From the NCBI RefSeq assembly GCF_937616625.2, contig NC_065574.1, positions 12,836,501-12,900,500 on the forward strand: a stretch of DNA of 64,000 nucleotides. The letters are read 5' to 3'. Under the pieces are notes generated by a model, which saw nothing but the letters and a program-made list of their open reading frames with translations, had not been told where the DNA came from and did not search any database. Origin of the DNA: Mercurialis annua (lineage: Eukaryota; Streptophyta; Magnoliopsida; Malpighiales; Euphorbiaceae). The translations under genes were made by a program, and so were the position numbers. Below, piece after piece: positions 41,012 to 55,200 of this stretch (within the stretch, counting starts at the first letter, position 1; each line of letters starts with the position of its first letter).

Positions 41012-44000
41012 TTACAAGGACTTGTCCTTAATACCCATACGTTTGACATGACCCATAAATATCTTAGGCGGCAAACATTTAGTTAACGGATCCGCTACCA
41101 TCAGATCAGTACCTATATGCTCAATTGACACTTTCTGTTTTTTGCACTTCTTCTTTAACAGACAAGTACTTTAAATCCATATGATTAGCACCTTTAGAGT
41201 ACTTGTCATTTTTAGAGAAGAAAACAGCTGCGGAATTATCACAATACATTCTCAGCGGTTTGCTTATACTGTCGACAATACCAAACCCTGAGATAAAGTT
41301 CCGCAACCACAATGCATGAACTGTGGCCTCAAAGCATGCCACAAATTCGGCCTCCATAGTGGAAGTAGCAATGACAGACTGCTTACCACTCTTCCATGAA
41401 ACTGCTCCACCTGCAAGCAGAAACATGTAACCCAATTTAGATTTTCTAGAGTCTACACATCCGGCATAGTCTGAATCTGAGTAACCTATAACATCAAGAC
41501 TGCTTGATCTCCTGTACGTGAGTATGTAATTCTTAGTGCCTTATAAATACCGAAGAACTTTCTTTGTAGCTTTTCAGTGTTCCATTCCTGGATTACTTTG
41601 ATATCGGCCTAACATTCCAACAGCAAAACTGATATCTGGCCGAGTACATGTCTGAGCATACATCAGACTGCCAACTACTGATGCATAAGGAATATTTTCC
41701 ATTTCCTTACGTTCCAAGTCATTCTTTGGACATTGCATTTCACTGAATTTGTCCTCTTTCTGAATTGGAACTATCCCTGCATAACACTTATCCATTCTGA
41801 ATCTATCTAAAACTTTGCTGATGTAGCTTTTCTGAGACAGTCCCAACAGTCCTTGTGATCTTTCTCGGAATATTTCTATTCCAATCACATAGGATGCCTC
41901 ACCCATATCTTTCATTTCAAAGTTTTTAGAGAGAAACTCCTTTACATCATGTAACAACTCAACATCATTTGCAGCAAGAAGAATATCATCAACATACAGG
42001 ACTAGTATGATAAACTTACTCCCACTAACCTTCATGTAGATACACCGGTCAACAGTGTTTTCTATAAAACTATAAGACAATATGGTACTATTAAACTTAA
42101 GGTACCATTGTCTGGAAGCTTGCTTTAGTCCATATATTGACTTCTTTAATTTACACACCAACTTTTCCTTTTCTATGGTCACAAAACCCTCAGGTTGATC
42201 CATATTCACTTCTTCCTCTAAATCACCATTCAGAAAGGCGGTCTTTACATCCATTTGGTGAAGCTCCAAATCATACTGAGCTACCAAAGCCATAACAATT
42301 CTTAAAGAATCCTTTTTGGAAACTGGAGAAAAGGTTTCTTTATAGTCAATGCCATCCTTCTGAGTGTAACCTTTAGCAACAAGTCTGGCTTTATACCTTT
42401 CGATGTTGCCATTTGAATCGCGCTTGGTCTTAAAGACCCATTTGCAACCGACTCGTTTTGAACCTTCTGGCAACTCAATTAATTCCCAGACTTTATTATC
42501 ACTCATTGATTTCAGTTCTTCCTTCATAGCATTGAACCATTTTTCAGAATTATTACTTTCCATGGCTTGTCTGAATGAGACTGGATTTTCATTAATACTT
42601 AAGTCACATTCATGTTCAAGTGCATAAATCACATAGTCATTTGAAATAGCAGGTCTTCTTTGCCTTTCAGACCTTCTCAATTCTATTCCATGTGGTTCCA
42701 CATTCTCTTCTGCGACTTGCATATTGTCAATCGGTTCATTATTGATATTCTCATCATGTGGGTTTGAATAATTCATTTGTTGTTCTTGAATGTTGTGTGG
42801 CTGTGATACAACAATAGGAATAACAACTTGAGAAGAAACATTGGGTATTAATGATTCACCCATAGTTTCTTGAATATCCACCTTTCGTGGTTCTCCACTC
42901 CCACTGATTTGCCCATTCTCAATAAACCGAGCATTTCCAGACTCAACTATTCTCGTACTATGGTTAGGACAGTAAAATCTGTATCCTTTTGACTTTTCAG
43001 GATATCCTATAAAGTAACCACTAATTGTCCTTGCATCCAATTTCTTTTCATGTGGATTATAAAGCCGCACTTCTGCAGGGCAACCCCAAACATGTAGGTA
43101 CCTTAAACTGGGTTTCCTTCCTGTCCACAGTTCAAAAGGAGTCTTAGGAACTGCCTTACTAGGAACCCTGTTAAGCAGATATGTAGCTGTTCTTAATGCG
43201 TACATCCACAAGGATAAAGGAACATTAGTGTTACTCAACATGCTTCTAACCATTTCCATAAGAGTACGATTACGCCTTTCAGATACACCATTCTGTTGTG
43301 GTGTACCAGGCATTGTATGCTATGCACAAATGCCTCGATTTTCAAGGAACTTTGCAAATGGACCTGGACATTGTCCATTCTCATTAAACTTTCCAAAGTA
43401 TTCACCACCTCTATCAGACCTCACCACTTTTACCTTTCTATCTAGTTGCCTTTCCACCTCATTAATGAACACTTCTAGAGTGTTCACTGATTGAGATTTT
43501 TCATGCAGTAGATACACATAACAGTACCGTGAGAAGTCATCTATAAATGTGATGAAGTACTTTTCACCACCCCAAGATGGAGCATCAAAAGGACCACAAA
43601 TATCAGTGTGTATCAATTCAAGCAGTTCACTACTTCTTATGGCTGAATTCTTTGATATGTGTTTGGTTTGCTTACCTTTAATGCAATCCACACACACTCC
43701 CCAGTCAACAAAATCCAACTGAGGTTGGATATCATTTTTCACCAACCTCATTAACCTTTCTTTGGATATATGACCTAATCTTTGATGCCATAAGAAAGCC
43801 GAAGATTCATTATGTGCACTACGTTTACTACCAATACTATGATCAACATGAAACAAGGATTCAACAAAATCAACATTAAGATTGAAACGATATAAACTGT
43901 CAATTAAAGTACCAGAAGCATAAAAGTACTTGTGTTTATATAAAGAAAAACAACCATTTTCAATCTTAAAGTTAAAATCTAAAACATCCAACTTTGCAAC

Positions 44001-45119
44001 AGAAACTAAATTTCTAGCACATCTAGGAACATAGAGACACTTTTCAAGATCTAGGTGATAGCCAGAATCCAAGATCAATCTATACGTCCCAGTTCCTTCT
44101 ATTCATGCCTTCATTCTGTTTCCCATATACAAGAACTTTTCAGTTCCGTCTATGGGCTGGATTGAAAGGAATCCCTGTGTAACATGAGATACATGAGTAG
44201 TTGCACCAGAATCTAACCACCAAGTATTACTAGGAATTTCAATAAAATTTGATTCGAAACATACTGAAATATAGTACATACCTTTCTTTTCGAACCATTC
44301 TTTTCTCTTTGGGCAATCCTTCTTGAAGTGTCCCTCCTTACTGTAGAAGTAGCACTTGGGAACCTTTTGGATCTGACCCTCATTAACAGTTGTTGGGGTC
44401 TTCACCTTCTTCTTAAATTTCTTTCCTGGTTTAGGCTTACTGCTGCTACCTTCATTATGGAATGTAAGGTGAACTGAGTTTCCTTTCACCTTCTTTAATC
44501 TCCCTTCCTCTTGAACCAGCATGGCCTTAATTTCTTGAAGGTTCCATTTTTCCTTAAGTGTGTTGTAATTCACATGGAACTGGCCAAAATCTGATGGAAG
44601 GGAGTTGATGATAAACTGTACTAGGAATGACTCACTCACATCCATACCCAAAGTCTTCAACTTTGCTGCTAGGTTCACCATACTTGTTACATGATCATGA
44701 ATGGGATGTGACCAATCAAATTTCTTTGTTGTCAGCTCACTCATCAAAGTCCCAACAATTGACTTGTCAGTTATGTCAGATTGGGAGTACTCTTTGATCT
44801 TCATGATAAATTCCTTTGCATCCTCTGTTTTAGGCATTGATGGCTTGACATTTTCCGCCATCGTCATTCGCATCAAGTTCAAGCTCAACCTGGTGGATCT
44901 CTTCTAAGCCTCATAGTAGGATTTTTCATCCTCGGTACTGGCTTCCGTAATCATTGCAGGTTGTTCTTCAGCAACTAAGGCTAGGTCCAAATCCATAATG
45001 CCCAGCTGAAAAAGCACTTGTTCAGACCAGTCAGCATAGTTAAGTCCATTGAACTTGACTACTCCATTTCCCATAGCAAACAAATTAGTAGTAGCTGCAA
45101 AGACATTACACATGCTCAC
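41012..45119 (-). pseudogene. Copia gag-pol polyprotein, disrupted
   Basis: Read on the minus strand from ATG 45119. Gag (to about 44300) ends in a zinc knuckle CYFYSKEGHFKKDC, where the second Cys is replaced by Tyr. Protease has WWLDSGATTHVSH. Integrase has HQRLGH, CVDCIKGKQ, DICGPF, FIDDFSRY and SDRGGEY. Reverse transcriptase has ARLVAKGYTQKDGIDY and the catalytic LYVDDIL, and RNase H has MYCDNSAAV. In-frame stops are at 44904 (TAG), 44103 (TGA), 43320 (TAG), 41574 (TGA) and 41541 (TAA), and an extra A near 41140 shifts the frame; the reading resumes to a final TAA at 41012. All five stops fit single C-to-T or G-to-A changes. This copy cannot make its own enzymes. Confidence 0.9.
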
Positions 45120-45544
45120 ACTTTTAATACTTTGAGTTAACCATGATTCAGATTCAAACTATAATAAACTTTAATAATGTATTTAAGTTCACCTTTGGGT
45201 AATCCTTAAACACATAACCATAAACCATAATGATGCCAAATAAATAAACTTTAACAGATAATTCATCATACTTAACCAAAACACAATTTCTTTGGAAATT
45301 TAGTGTAAAACTTTCATGTGATAGAATCATGTAAATAAATACTTTTCAACAATATTTTCACATATTGAAACATGATCTCTATACAAAGTATGATGATTTA
45401 TCTCTTTAATTTCATTAAGTATAAGCAAAGGTCTACCTTTGGGTCACCTCATAGCGTCATAGTTTATGAACTAAATTGTTCAATTTATCCTTAATGTCAT
45501 ATAACAGCATCAATTAATATAAACAATTGAGATATGCACATTTG

Positions 45545-45830
45545 AACGTTAAAGATTTTATAGCAAGGTCACTTTGGCTACTAACATGCCATACTATACA
45601 CAAACATTCAATTTAGCAAATAACCTTTAATAATCAAACGTCTAAAAACTTTCAACACGGTCACTTTGGTGACTAACATGCTATTCAATATCTAGACATT
45701 CAATAAAATAAAATTTAACAATCAAATTTCTAAAACCTTTAACACGGCCACTTTGGTGACTAACATGTTATCCAATACATAGACATTTAATTTAGCAAAT
45801 AATCTTTAAATATAAAATTATAAACCCTAA
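45545..45830 (-). repeat. Tandem repeat in the copia 5' leader
   Basis: Three units of 87-92 bp each contain GG(T/C)CACTTTGG followed by CTAACATG, starting at 45567, 45659 and 45746 on the plus strand. They lie in the untranslated leader between PBS and gag. Confidence 0.75.
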
Positions 45831-46319
45831 TCTTTACTTGCTGTAAATAAGCAACTTTAATTGGTTTATAGAATTTTATAACGCCTTAATATGATTAGAG
45901 CATCAAAACATGTGCAAATCAAAACTTTTAATAAATCTGAAATTTTCAGTTTGCAGCAGTTTTACAAAACACTCGTTTTGATCTTTCAAATCAATTTTGT
46001 TTCGAGAACTGGAAAATATCCATCTAGAAAATTCAAATCCGTATTTAAAAATATATTATATCTCCCGTAACTCATTCGGAGCAAAGAGTTATGACTGTTT
46101 GAAGTCAGCTGATTTGCAGTGACGAAAACTGCGAATTTCACTTTAAAAAATCAATTCAAACAATTACTACCTACAAGCAATTATATCAAATCACAAAATC
46201 AATTCATGTAATTTGAATAATCAAAAGCTTTAATGTGTTTAGAAATTCAAAACCCTAAACACCTATTAATGGTAGTATACGAATAAAACTTTTCATGGCG
46301 AATCAAAAGCGTTATAACC

Positions 46320-46331
46320 GCTCCGATACCA
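46320..46331 (-). other. Copia primer-binding site
   Basis: Minus-strand TGGTATCGGAGC lies two bases after the 5' LTR. It is complementary to the 3' end of initiator methionine tRNA except for one A-to-G change. Confidence 0.85.
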
Positions 46332-46333
46332 AA

Positions 46334-46736
46334 TGTAAGCAAAATACTTTTAACCTAAATCAAATAATTGCAAGATCTATAACGCAATTTAATTCAGCCA
46401 TATATTTACATACCTTAATCCATGCTTTCAAGCCTTAGTGGATAGATCGAAGATAATCTTTGTTGCAGAAACCTTCTTCTTCGATCAATAAACGAATTTC
46501 TCGCCTCTCTTCCTTTAACCGTTCTTGTTTTCTTGATGATTAGAAAACTGCTGTAATTTTTTGTATTGTACGTATTGTTCTTTTCACTTTAAGGTGACTT
46601 TATATAAGGGAGAGGTGAAGGGATTGAAACCCTAATTCTAACCCTTAAGTCCAACAACCATCACATTGGGCCCGTACTGTTAGAATTAGCCATAAGTCAG
46701 ATGGGCCATAATTGGATTAATTAAATAAGTCCAACA
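46334..46736 (-). repeat. Copia 5' LTR
   Basis: 403 bp, about 99% identical to the left LTR by eye, with the same TATA element near 46607. It abuts the LINE sequence that encodes LAKAPG. Confidence 0.93.
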
Positions 46737-48069
46737 ACCAGGAGCCTTAGCAAGATTAATCGAGAAAGTAGCATTATAGATGTCCTGTGAAGTAATAGGT
46801 TCGCATAAAGTGTTATTCATAGAAGAGGTAACTTTTAATTGGAAATTAGAAAATACCTCTAAAAGAGGCACGTGATTGGAAGAAGTGAATTGAGTCTCGA
46901 AATATTGGACTATGACGTTGCTAATAGCTGAAGGTTCAAAATGCCAGACAATATTAGAATCCAAGATCCCTTTAATAGTATTCTTACGTTGACGATTCAT
47001 GGTTAATGCATGGAAGAACTTTGTGTTATTATCACCTAACTTAAGCAAAATTTGTCGTGATTTTTGGCGCCATAAATTTTCTTCCTGCATTTGTGCATAG
47101 CATAATTTGTATTCCAGGTTTCTGATTTCATTCTAATCTATAAGATGAGGTTGTTGAGTTTTTGCTTTGTTCAGAAGATAGGTAATTTGTTGGGTTGTTT
47201 TATAAGCATTACTTTTGGGTTGTTGGTGACGCTTCCATACTACAAGACTTTAACTTAGAAAAGACTTTATACAAGAGAGAGCCATTAATTTTTTTTTATG
47301 CCATGAGTCTGTGAAAATCATTGTTACTTGATCATTAGATATCCAGTTATTACCGAAGAAAACTCTTGAGGTGGTCTCTTAAAACGAGTATCCATGTTTA
47401 AGAGTAAAGCACAGTGATCTAATCCTATATTTTTAAAATGGAAGACATTTTCAATCGAAGCCTGATTAGCCAAACATCTATCAATTCGTTCTTGAATCAT
47501 ATAAGGATAACAACGCTGGTACACTAGGTAAATGACATACCAGTATAACCCAAGTCATAGAGAAGAATGTCATTAATAAAATCTTGAAAAGTTACATGCT
47601 GAGCAAAATCAAAAGAAGACCACTCGATTTTTTTGATTGGTGTACATAGTCATTAAAATATCCCACAAAAAGAATAGCATGAATAGAAGACTAATAAACA
47701 GATTTCAACAAGTGGAATTGACCCTTCCTAGAAGATTGTTTAGTGCTCAAATGATAGCAGCATACATCAAAAATAAACCCAGAACTATTATTGAGAGAAA
47801 AAGGCTACGTAATAACTATCAAAATGGTTAATAGTTAAACTCAAAGCAGCACTCCATAGAAGACAAAGTCCACCATCTGAACCTAAAGGCTCAATGCAAA
47901 AAATGTGTTTAAACAATAGTTTCTTAGTCAAACGAGTAGTTTTATTTACCTCGTTCTTAGTTTTCATTAGGAAAACTAAGTCTGGAACTAGTTGTTTGCA
48001 CAGTTTATACAGTTGTTGGACCGTCAGGGGGTTCCATAGACCCTGTCAGTTCCAGGATAAAAACCTCAT
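46737..48069 (-). pseudogene. LINE ORF2, endonuclease and N-terminal RT part
   Basis: Minus-strand ORF2 probably starts at the ATG at 48069 with MRFLSWN then a stop where the apurinic endonuclease of plant LINEs has WNCQG. It continues as WNPLTVQQLYKLCKQLVPD and EPLGSDGGLCLLWSAAL. At 47524-47324 there is ERIDRCLAN followed by LDHCALLLNMD, the end of the endonuclease domain. The segment 47090-46740 (NLWRQKSRQILLKLGDNNTK, FFHALTMNRQRKNTIKGILD) leads into the reverse transcriptase. Several stops and frameshifts are present. The copia element interrupts after KAPG. Confidence 0.8.
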
Positions 48070-48109
48070 GGGACATCTGGAGACCTCTATGGGATGGTTT
48101 CCTCTGCCC

Positions 48110-49304
48110 TAAAGAACGAGTTCGTACTGAAATAAGGTTCTGTTGTCTCAGTTGTAGGAATATTGATGCCTGATGAAAACTAAAATTGTTGGAACCTTAT
48201 CTCCTGCAAGTTCACAAGTAGGGACTCTGACTGTTCAAGAAAATGAGTTTTGAGCTGTTTGAAGTCGCCTTGAGGATCATCCGAGTCAGTGACTATTTTC
48301 CTCTTTGCAGCTTCAACATCAATAAAAGAGGAGGAAGCTTCTAGGTTAGACATTTCATGGTGTTATTGTTTCCAGTAAGTGGTGGTTACTAATGATTTTG
48401 AGACAGTAATGGGAACAAAACCAAGAGGAAGATTATAATCTGCCCTGCACACTTCTTGAAAGAGAGCGTCAATTTTTTCTTGAAAAAGAAATGTTTCTAT
48501 ATATGGATGCATTTGGCTTATGCGGATCATTCCTTTACAGCAAATCTAAGCAAAGCTCTACTTGTTCCATTTCTGTCAAAATGGGTGATGTAGTAGCAGT
48601 CTGGAATTTTCTCTAAGTCTCAAGCTTAGAATCTTAAAGAGGTGAGGGGTTAAATGGATGGGGCCCGGTTTATCGATATATTGTTTAGGGATAGTGGGAA
48701 ATCTAGGTGGATTACCTTGAGGGGATGCTAACTCAAAAGAAAATAAGGGATTAAGAACTTTCCCTGAAGCAAAATCAAAGGTTGTCTTTTGAAGAAAAGG
48801 TTGCGGCTGTATCCCATGTGTCTGTATTTCATACATGAAGACATAATGAGTGTTACTTACAACCACTACTTTTCCTTTTGGACCCAGTTTTTCCCCTATG
48901 ATTTTTGAAATTGACTTTCCCGCATCCATGTGTAAAGTTGTCAGAGAACACGTGTTATCCTCAACTTCTTAAATAAGGTTTGATACTATAGATCCTTGAG
49001 CACATTGTAACATGCAATCCTCTATGGCATTTTTGTTCATCGTCTCTCCCACTTGCTTCCTTTTAGATTTTAGGTTTTGAAACCAAATTTTTCTTTCCTT
49101 GGACAAGAGCCATTCTTAAAATTAGAAGCGTAGTCCATTTTATTCCTTACTAATGTACTATAAATAAGAGGTGTTGTACTTAACCATAGTCCAAATGGAA
49201 GAGAAGTATTAACTGGAAGATAGTGACCTCTCATTTCATCCTCTATTATGTGCTTACAAGCCCTAACCATGTGGTTCATCATACCACAAAAGAAACAGCA
49301 ATCT
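48110..49304 (-). pseudogene. LINE ORF1, C-terminal part with zinc knuckle
   Basis: Minus-strand coding resumes right at the LTR-element junction with CFFCGMMNHMVRAC, a CCHC zinc knuckle typical of the nucleic-acid-binding ORF1 of plant LINEs, followed by FGLWLSTTPL. Further down is a long segment (48929-48576) beginning MDAGKSISKIIGEKLGPKGK without a domain I recognise. The knuckle joins the DUF4283-like part at 59449-60117 once the insertion is ignored. Confidence 0.7.
49300..49304. other. Left target-site duplication AATCT
   Basis: AATCT here and at 59444-59448 flank the large LTR element exactly. Together with LTR ends TG...CA this fixes the insertion point in the LINE. Confidence 0.9.
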
Positions 49305-52201
49305 TGTCACGACCCAATTTCATGGATTGCGGCCGGCGCTAGGGTATGGGTATGGTTGTACCGAAACCCGTAGCTAGCCTCGCGGATAAACATAATATCA
49401 AATAAACCTGCACGAAACCACTGCTCGGGGGCAACCGAGACTCCAACCTAAGTCTAACAATTTATATAAACAATTATATATATAAATGCTCGGCTCAACC
49501 CGAGACTCCAACAACATACTTATATAAAATCGAATCCAGAGTATGACATGCCAGCAGCATAAATAAATAGTCGGACCAATCCGACAAACCAAAGTATAAT
49601 AATCATAAAGACTGACTAGTTCTACTGCGGTCTAAGAGGTTTAAATAAGTTTGACATCTTTATTTAAAACAAAAATGTAAACCTCCGAGGAAAATCAACA
49701 AAGATGGAGGTCACCAACACGCTCAAAATCATAAACCTGGAAGTGGGGAAAACAACGGGGTCAGATATACTGAGATGAGTTCATACAACTATTTACATTT
49801 ATTAAGTGAAAACCTTTAAAACCTCAAAACACTTTTATACTAATATAATTAACATTATGGAAATACTGTATTGAAATGATCCCAGCGTAAGTGCGACGTA
49901 TCACACTGAATCCCAGAGTGGACGGAACTAATCCTCGTCAATTCCCAGCGTAGGCAAGACATTAGTCTGCCGATCCCAGAGTACTTACCGGTGCACACAG
50001 TCTCGATACATGCCTATCAAGTAGCTCGTTCCAATCCAGATCCATAATGACTTAAAATAGTTCGCAAACATTTATATATATGAAAATACACAATTTACTT
50101 AATAAAGAGGTAAATAGCGATATAAACTCACTACTTGCTAATCCACGTGATAACCTGGCAAGCAACCTAAACCTGCTCTGACTTCGAAGCACGAACAGTC
50201 GACGGGTCTAGATACAAAGCTTAAGTTAAAATTCATTCAACCCCTAACTCTAAGAATACTAGACACCACATAGGACTAGAATCTCAAACACAACCAAAGA
50301 ACAATATCCGGAACACAAGTAATTCCAAAGTCAAGGTACATATACATCCAACCAATTCAATAACCAGTTAAGTTTAGGTGAGTTTTTGATGAAAACAAAC
50401 CAGAGTAATTATTAATTTATATATCATCTTTTGAAATCCAAAGGAAATCCCAGAGTGGTGTGTTAGCCATATATTCATTATATGCTTAACATAATATGTC
50501 GGGCGACACAAGTCTAACCCGACCCAAACTTAAACCAGAGTAAATATCTAGAGTTAAATCCTTAAAACAAAACATCGATTTGAAATTTGAGAACTCATCA
50601 CAAGCTTAACCAAAACCACAAAACTACAAACGACAACATGTCAATAAATTGTCAATACTTGACAATTTTCACCCGGAATTCATACACCTCGAATAACACC
50701 TTATATGCCATTTCAAATATGCTACCAAGCACTTTAAAACAAGTAAACTCAGATATGAAAATATCCTTAAAATAGCCTTAAAAACCATCGCCACTTATAT
50801 GTCATAACAACGATTTAAAACTAACAACTCAAAGCTTCTTAACATCTTTTATTAATTCAACATGGTTTTAAATAACACATTTCCAGTCCTTTGCTTTTGA
50901 TAACAATCATCTTAAATAAACTTTAACATCTAGTAAAAATATTAGTTAAATCTTTAACCCAACAACACCCAAAGTAGTATCTCCCATTTCTTAAAACGCA
51001 TTTTGAAAATAATTTCCAGCAAAGCTAATCAATTTAAAACAACGATTTAATATTAACAAAACCCTCTTAACATCTTAATTAAGCAATAGCCAATGATTGT
51101 AAAACCACCCTAAAAACAGCGATTTAATATGACCAAAAACATAATTTATAGCTAGAGAACATCGCTACTTGATACACCTTTCAATAAGAACGAACAATCC
51201 AATCCACTCAAAGTATAATTTACATTCATAAGCCAATTACAATACCAAATCCATATTTCCAGATTTAACATTAAAAGCAAGACAGAAAATAAATCACAAC
51301 ACCCTACATATAGATGTAACACAACAATCTAACAATACAACACATAGAACTATCATAAAACCAATGTAATAGGTGATACATACCTCTTGAATTATAAAAA
51401 GACGAGAACCCAGAAATTTATTGATTAGAACAAGCCTACAATCAATCAAACACCATAGCTAATGAAACCAAAACGAAAAGACCAAGGAACCAATGAATTA
51501 ATCAATGAAAGGTAGATTATAAACACTTACCAAATGTTATGGACACCAATAATCAGAGGAAAATCGCCTAGGAATGACTTAGAATGAGTTTAGGGTTTTA
51601 AAAATTGAATAGGGGCTGTTTAAGTCGAGTAAAAGTCTATTTAAAGCCTCCAAAACGAACCTGACCGGTTCTATGGCCGGTTCTGCCCAGTAGAACCGGT
51701 TATAGAACCGGTTTACTCACTGAAACCCAAAATAACAAAGTGGACCGGACCTACGGCTTGATCTACCCAGCAGGTCCGGTTCACAGGTCTGGTTGACCCG
51801 AAAGAGGGTCGAACCGACGATCTGAACGGTCGAATGAAAGATAATCCTCTTAGGTACAACATATCCAAAATGCAGCCCGATCCGACGGTTCAATTGAGAG
51901 ATACGGTCGTTTTACTACAGCATGGCAGATTTGGAAAACATGTAAATATTGTATCGATAACAACCCGAAAATAAATCAATTCAACATCAAATACTTAGAG
52001 GCTCAAGGGGTACACATAAGTCGCTTAACATGACACAACCAAGGTACCACATATGCTAATCCGAACATATATCAATTTGAAAACAAGTCGGAATCACAAC
52101 GAGAAAATGACGAAGCGAAAACACAATCAAAGTCAATCACAATCAAGCTTTAAACGGACAACCAAACCACCAAAACAAGTCGGAAAATACAGGGTATTAC
52201 A
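49305..52201 (-). repeat. LARD-like element 3' LTR
   Basis: 2897 bp, plus-strand ends TGTCACGACC and GGGTATTACA. The middle contains direct and inverted AGAACCGGTT/GGTCCGGTT words (51660-51800). By eye about 45-50 substitutions separate it from the other LTR, with one replaced block at about 51108-51125. Confidence 0.9.
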
Positions 52202-52214
52202 TTCTCCACACCTT
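52202..52214 (-). other. LARD-like element polypurine tract
   Basis: Minus-strand AAGGTGTGGAGAA directly precedes the 3' LTR and follows GAGGACGAATTTTTAT, a typical Ty3/gypsy 3' junction. Confidence 0.75.
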
Positions 52215-55200
52215 ATAAAAATTCGTCCTCGAATTTAACTTAAAACAACTCAAATAAAACATCAAAGATAGTGTGCTCACAAAAATAATAAAAACACGTA
52301 TGCAACAAACTCAACGAACATCGAGAGAAAAGAAGAAAAAATAGCGATTGTGCAAAATGGACTCTGTCTCCAAAGTATTCTTCTCAACTGAGTTATTTAG
52401 CCGCAAGTTTAACCATAATTATTTTTTTATTTTTGTTTTACTCAATAACTTATGCACTATCACACACTCACTATTGGTTTTTCCCTGAAAAGATAAACTA
52501 AATATCAAGACTCGATTACTCTTATCAATCTCATATGATTAAACCAGTCTTATAACTAAACTCCTGTGTAACACAAAATATCAACACCAAGACTAAGTGG
52601 GCACGGATGAACACACAAGCTTCCAACTAAAAATTAAAATCTTACATTCTAAATACTGAAAACTCTCATGCCAAATAAAAAGGTTCTGCATCTCCATTTG
52701 AACAAAGATACTCTCACCACCATCGAACTTAAATTTCAACTTAATTTATGCCCCGAAAGATCGAACACATAAACGTGCAAACATATATTCGATAAAACAA
52801 CAATTTAATACTAAAAAAATACTATAGCTAAAGACTATTAAACACCATCTAATGGAGTGAAACCAAAAACAGCTCGAACCTGACCAACTTCCAAAACCAC
52901 ACTAACAAGGTGCAATAACAAGCCCGCGTCTCAAATTGTAGTTCTGACTATACCCAAGTCTACAGCTTCAAATTTGAAAATGATGAAATTCACAAACCAA
53001 AATAAATTCACCAACACTTACCACTCATTCACTAATGATCTCAAAACCAAGTAGACCTCATCAAAATACTCGCTATAATCATATACCAAAAGGTTATATA
53101 AAAAAAAAACCATAAATGAATCAGTCGAATTCTATACACTCGGTTAAACAACCAATAAATCAATAACAAAAATTTAACCTATAAAAACCTCAATCAAAAG
53201 TCTCGAGCAATTCCGATCAACAAACTCAAATATTTTAATTAAGATCAATTCTTCAAAATTATATCTTAATTATAACCTCATGTATAACTAAGGATCTCTC
53301 AGATCCAGATCACGAATTGTTAGGTCATTGGTTAGGCTCAAAACCAATCTTATAGTAAAATAATTTTCGTTTACCATATATTATATAGTAAAAAAAATCT
53401 ACTTCTCTTTAAAGAACACAACAACATAAACTCCATTCTATTGTTAAAAACCAAAATAACAACCTTTGAAAAACTTCTCGCTTCTTATACACATAATATT
53501 TTAAAACTCCCGTAATTTCTGAATTCGCATTTAAATTTCGCTTTTGAATAAATTTGCAAATTTACAAAATCGTTCAACCGATGAAGTGTATCATTCGCTT
53601 TAAATCAAACTTGATAAAAAAGTCTAGCCATTTTCAAAAGATAGAATCTTGCAATGAAAATCTCTCTGTTTACAAAAAATATTTTTATATAAATAGATCA
53701 AAACATTGAAAAACAAAACATCCTTTAAAATCACACACACGCGTGGAGCATGACCAAATTCCTTAATTCAACACTACTTATGTCATAAATCGGAAATTTA
53801 CACATAAGCCTTTAACTCCGATTCCAACATCTTATCATACTTATCAAAACAAAATCTCGAGTGCAACCTTAAATCGAATATCATATACTATGAAACATAA
53901 TTATTCCAATTATACTACCCGGTCCTTTACAACATAATCGTCCTCAATTCACCACTATCATCACATAGTATTTGTCTAGCTACCTTTCGTTATAAATTTC
54001 AAAACCATTTGAAATTCTCCTCTTTATAAATATATTTATCACATAGTGACTCGCGAGTTCTTTCAAAACATCTTTCTCAAAATACTTTATTGATAAAATC
54101 AATTTTACATAATTGTGCGCCAGGGTGATGACACCTCTCATCCCCAAAGAGTTGCATCCAACTCTAATCATTTCAATGCACATGATGCATGTACTACTAT
54201 GCATGTACCAATTATTTATTTTCTTTTTTATTTAGTGAACATACTCAGTGCTCAATGCAATTCCCTATTTGTGACATTCAAAATGCATGTTCATGCACAA
54301 TTATGTGATATAAACATTTCAAATACTTTGATGAATTAACATTTGAAACCAATTTCTCAATAAAACATTTGCTAGACGTTACACTCTGTGAGATGTGCAC
54401 TCGATAATCTCAGAATATTTCTCAAACTCCATACTTGCAATCCACTAAATCATAAAATACTATCATACCATATCAAATTGATAACTCCGCTAAATTCTCT
54501 TAGGCAAAAAAAAAAAAATATAACATCCAAATTGACCTCTATTCAAATTGAAATTATACTTAAAGGAAACCAATACATCACATACGTCTCAACAAAACTT
54601 ACCATTAGTTTCAGCATCGCACTGTTCACCCTAATGTACACACCAATTTACTATTACACTAGTCTATCATCTCGGTTAAAATTCTAACATTTGTTTTCTA
54701 ATATAATCAGAAATCACTAACTGTTCCAAAGAGTAACTCTCCTCGTCTTTCTCGGTATCATAACCCAAAAGACTTCGATCCATAAATCGATACACCAAAC
54801 CCAACGTAATCCAAAACCGACATTAAAAGCAACACAGTGTCTAAACAAAGGTTCAACTCACAATCAAAACCAACATCAAGGTTAAAACTAAAAGAACCGC
54901 ATGAAAGAAATAACCTCACGTGCTACTTCGCCCGACGAGACAAAATAAAAATTAACTAATCAACATACATGTATACAAACGCAAACAATACCAAAAATTT
55001 ATAATTTCCGCAAACCATAAGTCACTCAAACATGTCATTGTCCACATTAACCTCAAAGGTATATCAAAAGACAAAATCAAAACGTGCTTTAACATCCTCC
55101 AAATTATTGTAACGAAATCAACAAGTAGTAAGTCATCGATTAAAATACGCATCGAAACTCATTTTGAAATATAGGTCAATCACAAAAGTTTCCAAGTTCT

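Larger units (their letters stand above)
40225..46736 (-). mobile_element. Ty1/copia retrotransposon inserted in the LINE
   Basis: A 6.5-kb element on the minus strand has 403-bp LTRs at both ends, a PBS next to the right LTR, a polypurine tract next to the left LTR, and gag-protease-integrase-RT-RNase H in that order. It interrupts the LINE reverse transcriptase between KAPG and DGF, and both LINE sides resume in frame. On the minus strand the left flank is CTGGT while the right flank keeps only GT, so the 5-bp duplication appears reduced by a 3-base loss. Confidence 0.93.
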
